DNA of 64,000 bases from Palsa-504 sp963795795 (lineage in GTDB: Bacteria; Actinomycetota; Actinomycetes; Streptosporangiales; Streptosporangiaceae): contig CAWCJS010000004.1 in NCBI GenBank assembly GCA_963795795.1, forward strand, positions 1 to 64,000. Reading direction: 5' to 3'. The notes beneath the pieces are model-generated. The model saw only the letters and a list, made by a program, of their open reading frames with translations. It searched no databases and had not been told where the DNA came from. The first letter of the stretch is position 1, and every line of letters begins with the position of its first letter. Shown piece after piece: positions 17,304-26,365 of this stretch. Both the position numbers and the translations under genes were made by a program.

Positions 17304-18499
17304 GGCGGGCTCGGCAGGAACGCGCGTACCACGAAACCCTTCTCCAAACTCCCGGCCTCGAGCTGGCCGCCGAGCAAGCAGGCCCGCTCGCTCAGCCCTG
17401 CCAGTCCCACGCCACCGCCGGGCCTGGGCTGCGAGCTGGGCGATGCGCCAGGCCCGTCGTCTGTCACCTCGATGATGATTCCTCCGTCCCGGTAGGCAAG
17501 GCGCACGGTGGCCGCCGTTCCCGCTGCGTAGCGGATCGCGTTCGTCAGGCTTTCCTGCACGACGCGGTATCCGGCAAGCTCGACCGGATCTGCCAGCACC
17601 CGGGGTTCGCCGTCCACGACCAGTTCTGCGCGCAATCCCGATTCCCTGGCCCGCTCGATCAGTGCGGGTATGTCCTGCAGGCGCGGTGACGCGTCCTGGC
17701 CTGCACCTCCGGGCTGGCGCAGCCCCTTCACCAGCTTGTTGAGCTCGGCGAGGCCGCTGCGGGCTTCCTGTTCGATGGCCGCGACGGCGTCGGCCGCTGC
17801 GCGCGGGTCAGCAGCCGAGGCAAGCCGGGCCGCTCCGGCCTGGACCGCGATGGCGCTCAGCTGATGGGCGACCACATCATGGATCTCCCGGGCCAGGCTG
17901 GTCCGCTCCATCTCGTGCGAGTGCCTGGCTGCGGCGGTTGCCGCGTCACGATGGGCGCTGGTGACCTCGCCCATAACCAGCGCTGTGGCGAGCAGCGCAC
18001 ACGCGACAGCCGCCGTGTGGTTGCCGCCGCTGGCCTGCAAGCTGACCAGCGCGGCGACGACGGCGGCACCTGCAAGCAGCCGAGCGGTCATGCGCGTCGG
18101 CCGACCGCCGTAGGCTCCAAGGCCGTACGCGGCGGCGAGCACCGCGGCACTCGCCGACCAGATATTGAGGTGCGTCGCGTATTTCACGGCTAGGCATGCC
18201 CCCGCGAGCACCAGCACGCCGGCCGGTTGCCGCCGCCGCCACAAGAACGGCAGCGACTGCGCCGTAGCGAGCCCGAGGACGCCGAGTATCGCCATTGTGG
18301 AGCCGCTGTGGCCGGGCGGGCGCCACCACCAGGGCACGTCAAACAGTGCCCAGGCCGCCAGCCCCGCCGCCAGCGCCCGGTCAACGGTCTGGGCCCGCAG
18401 CCGCCGCTGCGACCAGGCTTTCCACACGGTTTGACGATACGTCGCAACAGCGCCGGTCACCCGGCCTGGTCGGTTGTCTTTGGGCAGGTCTGCTGTCAT
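17300..18499 (-). CDS. Membrane sensor histidine kinase (HisKA_3 type)
   Basis: 399 residues. Four to five hydrophobic helices lie in the first 170 residues. A dimerisation/phosphoacceptor region follows (SLAREIHDVVAHQLSAIAVQ, His in REIHD), then an ATPase domain with N-box VVQESLTNAIRYA and G-box ITVDDGPG-like IEVTDDGPGAS. The ATG at 18499 overlaps the upstream permease stop (ATGA). It is part of an ABC ATPase-permease-kinase-regulator operon like those that sense and export peptide antibiotics. The signal is unknown. Confidence 0.9.
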   Translation of the reverse strand: MTADLPKDNRPGRVTGAVATYRQTVWKAWSQRRLRAQTVDRALAAGLAAWALFDVPWWWRPPGHSGSTMAILGVLGLATAQSLPFLWRRRQPAGVLVLAGACLAVKYATHLNIWSASAAVLAAAYGLGAYGGRPTRMTARLLAGAAVVAALVSLQASGGNHTAAVACALLATALVMGEVTSAHRDAATAAARHSHEMERTSLAREIHDVVAHQLSAIAVQAGAARLASAADPRAAADAVAAIEQEARSGLAELNKLVKGLRQPGGAGQDASPRLQDIPALIERARESGLRAELVVDGEPRVLADPVELAGYRVVQESLTNAIRYAAGTAATVRLAYRDGGIIIEVTDDGPGASPSSQPRPGGGVGLAGLSERACLLGGQLEAGSLEKGFVVRAFLPSPP

Positions 18500-19401
18500 A
18501 CGGTCACGTCCGCCGCGAATCGCCAGCGCGAGATGACAGCGGAAATTGCGCACGTGAGCACGATGCCGATCAGCCCGGCCAGCTCGCCGAGCTGCGGCCC
18601 GCTGCTGATAAACCTGCTCCAGAAGTTGGTGGGCAGGTAGCCAGCGGTGCCGAAGCCCATCCATGCCTGCACGAACGACGCCGGGGACAACCGTCCGATG
18701 CTCGTGATGCCGGCGATGAGGAGCGCGAGCAACATGGATCCCGCGGTGATCGCGGTGGTGGCCAGCTGGCCCCGTGCGATCGTGCCCGCCGCGGTCGCCA
18801 CGGCGCTGAACAGCCCGAGCACGACGACCGCGTGCCCGGCGGCCGACACCGACGAGCCGATGCCTGCCCACAACGCGGCGTGAGCTGCCGGGAGGCCGGC
18901 TCCGGCCGTGATTACCGGGGCTGCCACGACCAGGACCAGCCAGCAGCAGAGCATCGTAAGCACTCCCGCTGCCCAGATGGTGAGCCACTTGGCAGCGAGC
19001 ACCCGGGTCCGGCGGCCTTCCCGGCTGAGCAGTTGCCTGATGGTTCGCGATCCCCATTCGCCGCCCCAGTGCCCGCCGGCGATAACGGCGATAAGCAGCA
19101 GACCCGGCACGGAGGCCAGCATGCCGGCCGCGACGTGGCCGATCTGGCCGGGCTGTGCCAGCGAGCTCGTGACGGCGGCGGCTGCCCTGGCCGCCGCGTG
19201 CGCGTGCTCGATCACCTGGCGGCACTGCAGGCTCAACGACCGGTCACACACACCGGGGATCTTCGGGCTGCCCAGCCCGCCGCGAGCATTGTTCGCGGCG
19301 CCCCAGGTGATGAGGACGCAGAAGCCAACGGTGGCGAGTCCAGCGCCCCAGACCAGAGGCCTTACGAGCTTGCGGAACTCAGCTCTCAGCAGCCACAGCA
19401 T
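18496..19401 (-). CDS. ABC-2-type transporter permease
   Basis: 301 residues from ATG 19401, whose frame begins LWLLRAEFRKLVRPLVW, the usual start of Bcr/ABC-2 permeases. About six hydrophobic segments are seen, with a large extracytoplasmic loop after the first (GGLGSPKIPGVCDRSLSLQC). The gene overlaps the ATPase gene by 23 bp and the kinase gene by four. With them it likely exports an amphipathic compound or antimicrobial peptide. Confidence 0.85.
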   Translation of the reverse strand: MLWLLRAEFRKLVRPLVWGAGLATVGFCVLITWGAANNARGGLGSPKIPGVCDRSLSLQCRQVIEHAHAAARAAAAVTSSLAQPGQIGHVAAGMLASVPGLLLIAVIAGGHWGGEWGSRTIRQLLSREGRRTRVLAAKWLTIWAAGVLTMLCCWLVLVVAAPVITAGAGLPAAHAALWAGIGSSVSAAGHAVVVLGLFSAVATAAGTIARGQLATTAITAGSMLLALLIAGITSIGRLSPASFVQAWMGFGTAGYLPTNFWSRFISSGPQLGELAGLIGIVLTCAISAVISRWRFAADVTV

Positions 19402-20287
19402 GTGCCTTGTCCTTCTGCGTGATCTCAAGGAATCTGTCCTCAAGCTGGGGCTGTTCGACGGTCACGGACTCGGCGATCACCCCGCCCTGCACCAGCGCGC
19501 CATTCACATCGCGGCCGCTGTCGTGCTCGACAAGGAACCCGCCGTTCATGTGCCGAGCCGGCCAGCGGGCAAGCAGGCGCCAGGCCGCATTGGTGTCCGC
19601 CGCATCGACGCCGACCCGGACCCGCCGCCGGATCGCGCCAAGCGTCGCAGGCGCCCCCTCATCGACTAGCCGGCCGCGGACGATCACGGCCACGCGATCG
19701 CACACCTGCTCGACCTCGGCGAGCAGGTGACTAGACAGAAAGACGGTGGTGCCATCCGCGGCGAGATCGCGCAGCAGCTGGCGGATCTCCCTGATGCCTG
19801 AGGGGTCGAGCCCATTGGTCGGCTCGTCGATGATCAGCAGTGGCGGGCGGCCCAGTATCGCCGCGGCTATGCCGAGCCGCTGCCGCATGCCCTGGGAGTA
19901 GGCCTTGACCTTCCTGGCCGCGACATCGCTCAGACCGGCCACGCTGAGCACCCTGGTGACCTCCGGCGCGGCGCAACCGCCGCCGGTTGCCGCGAGCACC
20001 TGCAGGTTCTGGCGGCCGGTCATCCACGGATAGAACGTCGGCTCTTCAATCATCGAACCGGTCCGCGCCGCCACCCGCGGGTCGGGAAGACGCCGGCCGA
20101 GCAGCTCGATGCGGCCAGCCGATGGCGCTATCAGGCCGAGCAGCATCCGAATAGTCGTTGTCTTGCCAGCGCCATTCGGCCCCAGAAAACCATAAACCTG
20201 GCCACCGGAAACCTTCAGGTCAAGCGCATCGACGGCGACGGTCGGTCCGAACCGCTTGGTCAAGCCTGCACAGTTGATGACATCCAT
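19379..20287 (-). CDS. ABC transporter ATP-binding protein, BcrA-like
   Basis: 302 residues. Walker A GPNGAGKTT, Q-loop region, signature YSQGMRQRLGIAAA and Walker B LLIIDEPTNGLD are all intact, followed by the switch His in FLSSHLLAEVEQ. The start at ATG 20287 gives the normal N-terminus (INCAGLTKRFGPTVAVDALD). It would power the adjacent permease. First gene of the operon; no strong ribosome site is visible, so the start rests on family alignment. Confidence 0.92.
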   Translation of the reverse strand: MDVINCAGLTKRFGPTVAVDALDLKVSGGQVYGFLGPNGAGKTTTIRMLLGLIAPSAGRIELLGRRLPDPRVAARTGSMIEEPTFYPWMTGRQNLQVLAATGGGCAAPEVTRVLSVAGLSDVAARKVKAYSQGMRQRLGIAAAILGRPPLLIIDEPTNGLDPSGIREIRQLLRDLAADGTTVFLSSHLLAEVEQVCDRVAVIVRGRLVDEGAPATLGAIRRRVRVGVDAADTNAAWRLLARWPARHMNGGFLVEHDSGRDVNGALVQGGVIAESVTVEQPQLEDRFLEITQKDKAHAVAAES

Positions 20288-20730
20288 GCCATAGAACGTA
20301 CGGACATCGCGCGTGCCCGGCGTCCGCCAACGGGACGATCTCGCGTCACCATTTCGACGACCACCGTCCGACGTGAGGGCAGCATGCAAGCCTCGCTACG
20401 GGGAAAGTTAGTGACCCCGTGAGGTGCCCAAGCCAAAGCCGAGATCGTCAAGCTGCGCGCCCAGCAGGGAGGCAGCGATCACCGGCGAAATCGTGGGCAC
20501 CTGGGGCACCCGGACCGCCTTTACCATCGCTGCCCGCTGCGCTGCGGCTACGATCGGGGCCGCGATCACAACGGCCGCGGCCACCGCCCGCCGCCACCGC
20601 TCCCGTGCAACCCCGCGCCGTATGGGCCAGCACGTTGTCGTGCTAGCCGGGAAACCGTGGAGATCCCTCGATCCGGTCATGATTACCCCGAAGGCTGCGA
20701 AGTGGACGTACCACGTACCGGAACTCCAGA
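20288..20730. other. Intergenic region between the ABC operon and the toxin-antitoxin pair
   Basis: 443 bp between divergent units. It must hold promoters for both. Several overlapping open frames are readable, but none has a recognisable domain or good ribosome site. A frame from ATG 20680 (ITPKAAKWTYHVPEL) could represent the displaced N-terminus of the antitoxin. Confidence 0.4.
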
Positions 20731-21006
20731 ATGGACGATCTGCAAGCTTGCCTGGCGGCGACAAATGCCAGCCGCGCCGCCGGGGATACGGTTTCCGGTT
20801 TCGTGCTTCGCGCGGCCACCGAGGCCGCCGCTGATGTCGTTGCGGACCGGCGCGTGTTCGTCTTGGACGAGCAGGCTTGGCAGGTGTTCGACCAGGCCCT
20901 GTCCCGGCCAGCCGCCGAGGTGCCGGGCCTGCGCGAGCTCCTGTCCGCACCCAATGTGCTCGACCAGGGTCCCACTGAGCCTCCTGCCGCACAGGCCGGA
21001 CGGTGA
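20731..21006 (+). CDS. DUF1778/TacA-like antitoxin
   Basis: 91 residues. The segment CLAATNASRAAGDTVSGFVL and then AATEAAADVVADRRVFVLDE matches the ribbon-helix-helix and linker of TacA antitoxins, followed by the toxin-binding tail. The usual first strand of the DNA-binding domain is short or missing, so the true start may lie upstream in another frame. It overlaps the toxin gene by four bases. Its role is to repress the operon and neutralise the acetyltransferase. Confidence 0.7.
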   Translation: MDDLQACLAATNASRAAGDTVSGFVLRAATEAAADVVADRRVFVLDEQAWQVFDQALSRPAAEVPGLRELLSAPNVLDQGPTEPPAAQAGR

Positions 21007-21527
21007 CCGGGCGGTTCAGCCCAGTTGCACCGCTGGCCAGGACTCACGTCGTGGCCGGCTTTGACTGCGGATCGGCCGCCCAGTCCGAATGCCTGGCCCG
21101 GCATGCGCTGCAGGCGCATCAGTCCGGCACTTCTCGTGTCTATGTGGTCAGCGAAGAGACGGAGGAGGGGCAGAAGGTGGTTGGCTACTATGCCCTGGCG
21201 GCCGAGTCGGTCGCCCCTGCGACCGCCCCGCAGTGGCTGGCGCCGGGCGCGGGCCGTTCCCACCAGCCCGTAGTGATCCTCACTCGCCTGGGTGTGGACC
21301 TGGCCTGTCAAGGTCTGGGCCTGGGTAAGGCGCTGGTCGTCGATGCGCTGCGCCGGGTGGCTGCGGCATCCGAAGTTATTGGGGTACGCGCCCTGCTCAT
21401 CCACTGCGAGAACGACACCGCACGCGACTCCTACTTGCGCCTAGCCAAGTTCGACGCAAGCCCCGCCGACCCGTTGCATCTGTTCTTGCTGATGAAGGAT
21501 CTCCGCAACGCCCTGCCGACCACCTGA
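21003..21527 (+). CDS. GNAT-family acetyltransferase toxin, TacT-like
   Basis: 174 residues from a GTG inside the antitoxin stop. Features of TacT-type toxins: FDCGSAAQSECLARHALQAH at the start, VVGYYALAAESV in the core, and the acetyl-CoA loop LGVDLACQGLGLGKALVVDA (Q/RxxGxG/A type). Known relatives acetylate aminoacyl-tRNA and stop translation. Paired with the DUF1778-like protein upstream, it forms a type II toxin-antitoxin module, a common stabiliser of genomic islands. Confidence 0.85.
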   Translation: MTGRFSPVAPLARTHVVAGFDCGSAAQSECLARHALQAHQSGTSRVYVVSEETEEGQKVVGYYALAAESVAPATAPQWLAPGAGRSHQPVVILTRLGVDLACQGLGLGKALVVDALRRVAAASEVIGVRALLIHCENDTARDSYLRLAKFDASPADPLHLFLLMKDLRNALPTT

Positions 21528-21739
21528 CCGGATAGCCAGCACGCCAGCGCGTCCGGTACGACATGCCGTTCAGGTTCTGGCGGCTGACCGGCTGCCGAGC
21601 CTGGTCACCTCGCCGCGCGCACTCTGGTCCAGGACGCCGCCTGCTGTGCGTTCTCGCTGCGACTACACGCCCAGATGAGCGCGTTGGCGCGACAGCAGCT
21701 GTCGAGTGCGGCGTTGAGGACTATTCTTCACCGGCTCGA

Positions 21740-24304
21740 TTAAGCGGTCAGGTTCCGGCTCATATCGGCGGCCGCCTCGCGGGTCTGGACGCCGAGTTTG
21801 GCCAGCACGGCCGAGACGTGGTGATCGACCGTCTTGGCCGAGATAAACAAGGTGCGGGCGATTTGGGCGTTGGTCTGTCGTTCGCAGATCAGCTCGAGCA
21901 CCTCGCATTCACGCGGAGTGAGCCCGAGCGGATGCGCCCGGGTGGCTCGGCGCGGGCCGCCGGCACCGACCGGGCACCTATCTGGCGCAGCTTCTGGCGG
22001 GCGAGGCCGGCCGTCGCTTTGGCACCTAGTTCATCGAGACGTCGCAGCGCGTCGCGCAGTTCGTCTTCGTCCGATGAGTCAAGCAGTGCGAGCGCCGCGT
22101 CTAGACGGCAGCCGAGCTCATCCCACGCACGCGCAGCCGCCGCGTGCTCGCCGGCTTCCTGGAGCCGGTGCGGCGCGGCAATCGGGCCATCGACGATTCG
22201 GTCGGACGCGGTGCGGCGGAGCCAGCGGCGCAGCGCGCCGCGCATCCACTCATCAATGCCGTGCGCGGAATCGGCGGCCAACTCGGCTTCGTGTCGCGCC
22301 TCTTCTACTCGTCCTTCGGTCAAAAATGCCTCGGTCCGAGCGAGCCGGGTTGGTACTACGTACTGCGGCTGGCCGGTCGGTGCCGCATTGGCGATGGCGC
22401 TGTCGAGGGCGCGCCAGACCCCCGGCTCGCCGCGGCGCGCATGGATCACGCCGATCAGGGTCTGCACGCAGATCTGGTTCAGCGGGGCGGCTGAGCTTTC
22501 CTCGAGCAGCTGAGCACCGATCGCCACCGCTTCGTCCCAGCGCCCGCGATGTTGGAGGACGGCGGTTCGAGATGCGCGCAGGAAATAGGAGTGCGTGTCT
22601 AGGTCGTGCTGCTCGCAGTAGGCGATGCCGTCGCCGTAATACTGCTCTCCTTCGTCGAACCGGAACTGGTCGCACGAGATGCCGTACAGGTTGCTGTAGG
22701 CACGACCGGCCTGATTAGGTAGGTCGCGAGAGATGGCCAGCTCAAGTGAGCGGCGAAGCAGTTCGACCCAGCTCGGGTCGGTCGCGGCTGCGGCGCAGCC
22801 CTCGGTGTTCAGTGCATCGGCGATGACGTCGGATGCGCCAAGCGAACGGGCGAGTGCCTCCGCTCGCCGGGCCAGCTCGATCGCCTCGCTCGTTCTCGTT
22901 GCGCGTCATCTTGATGGCGGCTAGCGTCGCGTACGCCCTGGCCAGCTCGCGCGTCTCGCCGAGCGGCTCGAGCGTGCTGATCGCTTCGACGGCGGCATCT
23001 ACGGCTTCATCGCCCCGGCACAGATGCTTCAATGTCAGCGAGTAGTGCTGCAACGATTCGCCCTCGCGGCGGCGATCTTCGAGCAGCCGCCAGAGCCGTA
23101 GCGCCTGCTCGTCGGCTTCGGCCGCGGTTTGCGTTCGGTCGCTTAGAGTCGCCTCTTCGGCAAGGCCCGTGTAGAGCTCGGCCACGGCGGACGGTGCGGC
23201 ATGCGCCGCCCATCGCAATGCGCGCTCGTACTGGGCCGCGGCCTCGCGATGTGAGCCAAGGTCAACTGCTCGTCTCGCGGCCAGTGATGCGTGCCGGACG
23301 ACTGCTTCTTCGTCGCCGGCACCCTCAGCGTGGAAGGCCATGCGTGCGTCATCGCGGCTGCCGTTGACTAGCAGCGCGTTGAGGATCTCGGCGTGGATCA
23401 CCGCCTGCCGGTGGGCAGGGATTTCCTGCGCGATCGCCAGCCGGGCGATCTCGTGCCGAAAACGCAGCCCGATTCCCTCATCGACCAGCAGTCCGGACGC
23501 ACTGAGTTCGTCCAGCCCGCCCTGGCGATCGGCGAGCAGGCTCGCGTCGACCCGCAGGCCCATGAGCGCGGCCGTCTCGAGTACCTGCCGGGCCGCGTCG
23601 CTGAGCCGTCCGGTACGGGAGAGGATCGCGTCACGTGCCGATAGCGGGACTCCGTGTGTTCCGGCCTCAAGCATCTCGGTGACGTAGAACGGATTGCCGC
23701 TGGCTAGCTGGTACAGCTGGCCAGCGTCGAGACCAGTCCCGGCGGCCATCGCCCGGACGGCCTCGACCGACAGCGGCGGCAGCTCGAGCCGGCGCGTCCA
23801 CCGCCCCGCGGCGAGATCGCCCAGCGCCAGGCGCAGCGGGCTGGACGGGGCAAGCCAGTCGTCCCGATAGGTGGCGATCATCAGCACCGACGCCGCGCGG
23901 ATGCGACGGGCGAGAAACCGCAGCAGGTCGAGCGTCGCCTCATCCGCCCAGTGGAGGTCCTCGATCACGATCACGTCGAGTCGATCATTACCGGTGACCT
24001 GCCTCAGCAGCGCGGCGAACAGCTCGTCGCGCTCGGGTCGGCCCCGGCACAAATCCTCCAGCGCGCCGCCGAGATCGCGGGCGAGGTCGAACAACGGGGC
24101 GAGCGGGCGCGGCGTTGAGAGTCCGTCGCAGGCGCCCCACGACCAGCGGGCGTCGGGCAGATCGCGCTGGAACTGCTCGACTAGCACCGACTTTCCGATG
24201 CCCGCCTCACCGGCGATCAGGACGAGCCGCCCTTCACCCTGAGCCGCTTCGTGCGCGTACTGGCGCAGCGAGGCCAGCGCCGGACCGCGCTCGAGCAGCA
24301 TCAT
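21740..24304 (-). pseudogene. Large LuxR-family ATPase regulator (LAL), interrupted by two frameshifts
   Basis: From ATG 24304: an AAA/NTPase domain with Walker A LIAGEAGIGKSVLVEQ and Walker B VIVIEDLHWADEATLDLLRF, then long helical repeats. Near 22905 the frame shifts; the continuation AIELARRSEALAR runs in the next frame through VAIGAQLLEESS to about 21965. There it shifts back, giving the LuxR DNA-binding domain (LTPRECEVLELICERQTNAQ, then TVDHHVSAVLAKLGV) and ending at 21740. All parts of a roughly 850-residue regulator are present and the two shifts compensate. Either a recent pseudogene or a correct gene with two sequence errors. Confidence 0.8.
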
Positions 24305-24439
24305 ATTCAGGATCTTCTCTCAACTAGATCGAATGCGCACCGTGCCGACTGGACGTCGGGCTGGGCAACGCGACGAGCGTGTCGTCGTGGCGGCCGGCAG
24401 CGGCACGGCCGATCAGGCTCGCGACCAACCGCCTGCGGA

Positions 24440-24691
24440 TCACAACCCTTCCTGCACTTCGAAAACGTCGTCAGCAACCAGTCCGTGAGCCTCGCGATGC
24501 ACGGTGTTCACGGCCTCCGCAGACGGTGCGTCGACCAGGCAGAAGATCTTGCCCTGGGCCTCACTCACCCAGTAGCGGAGGTACCGGACGTCGTACGCGC
24601 CCTGCGTTTTGAGGTCTGCGGCGTGGGCCTGGGCGACGCCATCGACAGTGGCTCCGCCGTGAACAGTGTGAATATCCATGTAGAGGGGCAC
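24440..24691 (-). CDS. DUF4242 / SCO4226-like small protein
   Basis: 83 residues from GTG 24691, chosen because GAGGAAG lies seven bases upstream and the family starts at this point (PLYMDIHTV). The features HAADL, VRYLRYWVSEAQGKIFCLVD and VHREAHGLVADDVFEV match DUF4242. One family member, SCO4226, binds nickel, and His and Asp residues here are placed similarly. It lies 135 bp upstream of the LuxR ATPase gene on the same strand and may be co-transcribed with it. Confidence 0.8.
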   Translation of the reverse strand: MPLYMDIHTVHGGATVDGVAQAHAADLKTQGAYDVRYLRYWVSEAQGKIFCLVDAPSAEAVNTVHREAHGLVADDVFEVQEGL

Positions 24692-25174
24692 TAGCGTCTT
24701 CCTCGAGTCGTCGCCGGTCGGGACAGCTAGAGCGTAAGAGCGGGGAGTGCGCGGCTGCATCGGAGCCATCTCCCTAAATTACGGGCGCCGCATCCCTATC
24801 TTTCGTGGTCGGCTTCGCGCGCCGCTCGGTCGAAACGGTCACTTAGGTCTGCCGCCGCGTCCGTTGCTATCGGAGCGGGCGCTCGCCCACCGCGTTTCGG
24901 CCGTGCCCGGCAACCTCGCGCCCAGGTCGGCAGGACCGGCAACAAAGATGGGGACACCTCCCGATGCGGTCGCCACGCCGAACGCGCTGAGCTAGGCGCA
25001 TGGCTGACCACGAATCGGTATCAGGTCACTGGGTCTGGTCTCCGGCACAGGTCGCCGACCTTGAATCTCAGCCGGACTTCGGGTGCCGACCGTGCAGGTT
25101 CGAGACGCCCGGCCGGTCGCAGAGCACGCGTTGGCCACTGTCGAAGTTCCAGACGAGTATCGAAGGGATCCCCC
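24692..25174. other. Divergent intergenic region
   Basis: 483 bp between the DUF4242 gene (minus) and the decarboxylase gene (plus). No frame with recognisable content. It should hold promoters in both directions; none was identified with confidence. Confidence 0.4.
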
Positions 25175-26365
25175 ATGCAAGGAATTCTTGCGCCACCCCT
25201 GGTAGCCGGAAGGCTCGATCGTTTCCTGGCCGGGCATCCTGATGCGATCACGCCGTTCCTGGTGGTCGATCTTGATGTCGTTCGCCGCCAGTACGTCAGC
25301 TTGACCGCGGCTCTGCCGGGCACCGAGGTCTTCTACGCGGTGAAGGCCAACCCGGCGCCAGAGGTCCTGAGCCTGCTCATCAAGCTGGGTTCAAATTTCG
25401 ATGTGGCTAGCCGCGGGGAGATCGAGCTATGCCTTGGTCTGGGTGCTGATCCGGCCCGGTTGTCCTATGGCAACACGGTCAAGAAGGAGCGTGATATCGC
25501 CGCGGCATACCGGTGCGGCGTCCGGCTCTTCACCGTCGACTCGCAGCCCGAGCTGGACAAGGTCTTGCGCACGGTGGCCAGCGGCACGGTGTTCGTCCGC
25601 ATCGTCACCGATGGTGCCGGGGCTGATTGGCCGTTGTCGCGGAAGTTTGGCTGCACCGTGGGTGAGGCTGGGCAGATGCTCCTGCAGGCGGCACGCGCAG
25701 GCCTGCAGGTCGGCGTTTCATTTCACGTCGGATCGCAGCAGCGCTACCCCGGCGCCTGGGACCGGCCGCTTGGTCAGGTCGCGCAATTGGCACGGCGGCT
25801 GGCGGCCGAGGGGCACGAGCTCGCCGGGGTGAACCTCGGCGGCGGGCTGCCGAGCCGGCACGTAGATCCGACCGCTGATATCGGAACCTACGGCGAGGCG
25901 ATCGCCGGGTCCGTCGCCACCCACCTCGGTCCCCGGTTCGGCGGCCTGATGATGGTCGAGCCCGGCCGCTATCTGGTCGGTGATGCCGGGGTGATCCGGA
26001 CCGAGGTTGTCCAGATCGTATGCCGGGCCAGCGACCCGGATCGGCGCTGGGTGTTCCTTGACGTGGGCCTGTTCAACGGTCTCACCGAGACCCTCGGCGA
26101 GGCGATCCGCTACCGCATCCAGGCTCCGGGCGACGGGTCAGGCACCGGATCGGTCGTGCTGGCCGGCCCGTCGTGCGACAGCGCCGACGTGCTTTACGAG
26201 ACCTACCAATACCAGCTCCCGCTCGGCCTGCAGGTGGGCGATCACCTGGAGATCCTTGGGACCGGCGCGTACACGTCGTCCTATTCATCGGTCGGATTCA
26301 ACGGTTTTCCCCCGCTGACGAGCTACTACCTGCCTGCCACTGCCGGATCGGGGCTGACATCATGA
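25175..26365 (+). CDS. PLP-dependent ornithine/lysine decarboxylase (alanine-racemase fold)
   Basis: 396 residues from ATG 25175. The PLP lysine is in VFYAVKANPAPE (Lys about 57), the phosphate-binding glycines in NLGGGLPSRH, and the catalytic Cys with Asp in GPSCDSADVLYE, the arrangement of type III ornithine decarboxylases. The aligned H-V-G-S in VSFHVGSQQ also fits. It is expected to decarboxylate ornithine to putrescine. Its stop overlaps the start of homospermidine synthase, so both belong to one polyamine pathway. Confidence 0.9.
   Translation: MQGILAPPLVAGRLDRFLAGHPDAITPFLVVDLDVVRRQYVSLTAALPGTEVFYAVKANPAPEVLSLLIKLGSNFDVASRGEIELCLGLGADPARLSYGNTVKKERDIAAAYRCGVRLFTVDSQPELDKVLRTVASGTVFVRIVTDGAGADWPLSRKFGCTVGEAGQMLLQAARAGLQVGVSFHVGSQQRYPGAWDRPLGQVAQLARRLAAEGHELAGVNLGGGLPSRHVDPTADIGTYGEAIAGSVATHLGPRFGGLMMVEPGRYLVGDAGVIRTEVVQIVCRASDPDRRWVFLDVGLFNGLTETLGEAIRYRIQAPGDGSGTGSVVLAGPSCDSADVLYETYQYQLPLGLQVGDHLEILGTGAYTSSYSSVGFNGFPPLTSYYLPATAGSGLTS

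Noticed and set aside
18500..19225. N-terminal extension of the histidine kinase
   Set aside because: It overlaps the permease gene in another frame and has no kinase-like content; the ATGA overlap at 18496-18499 gives a natural start.
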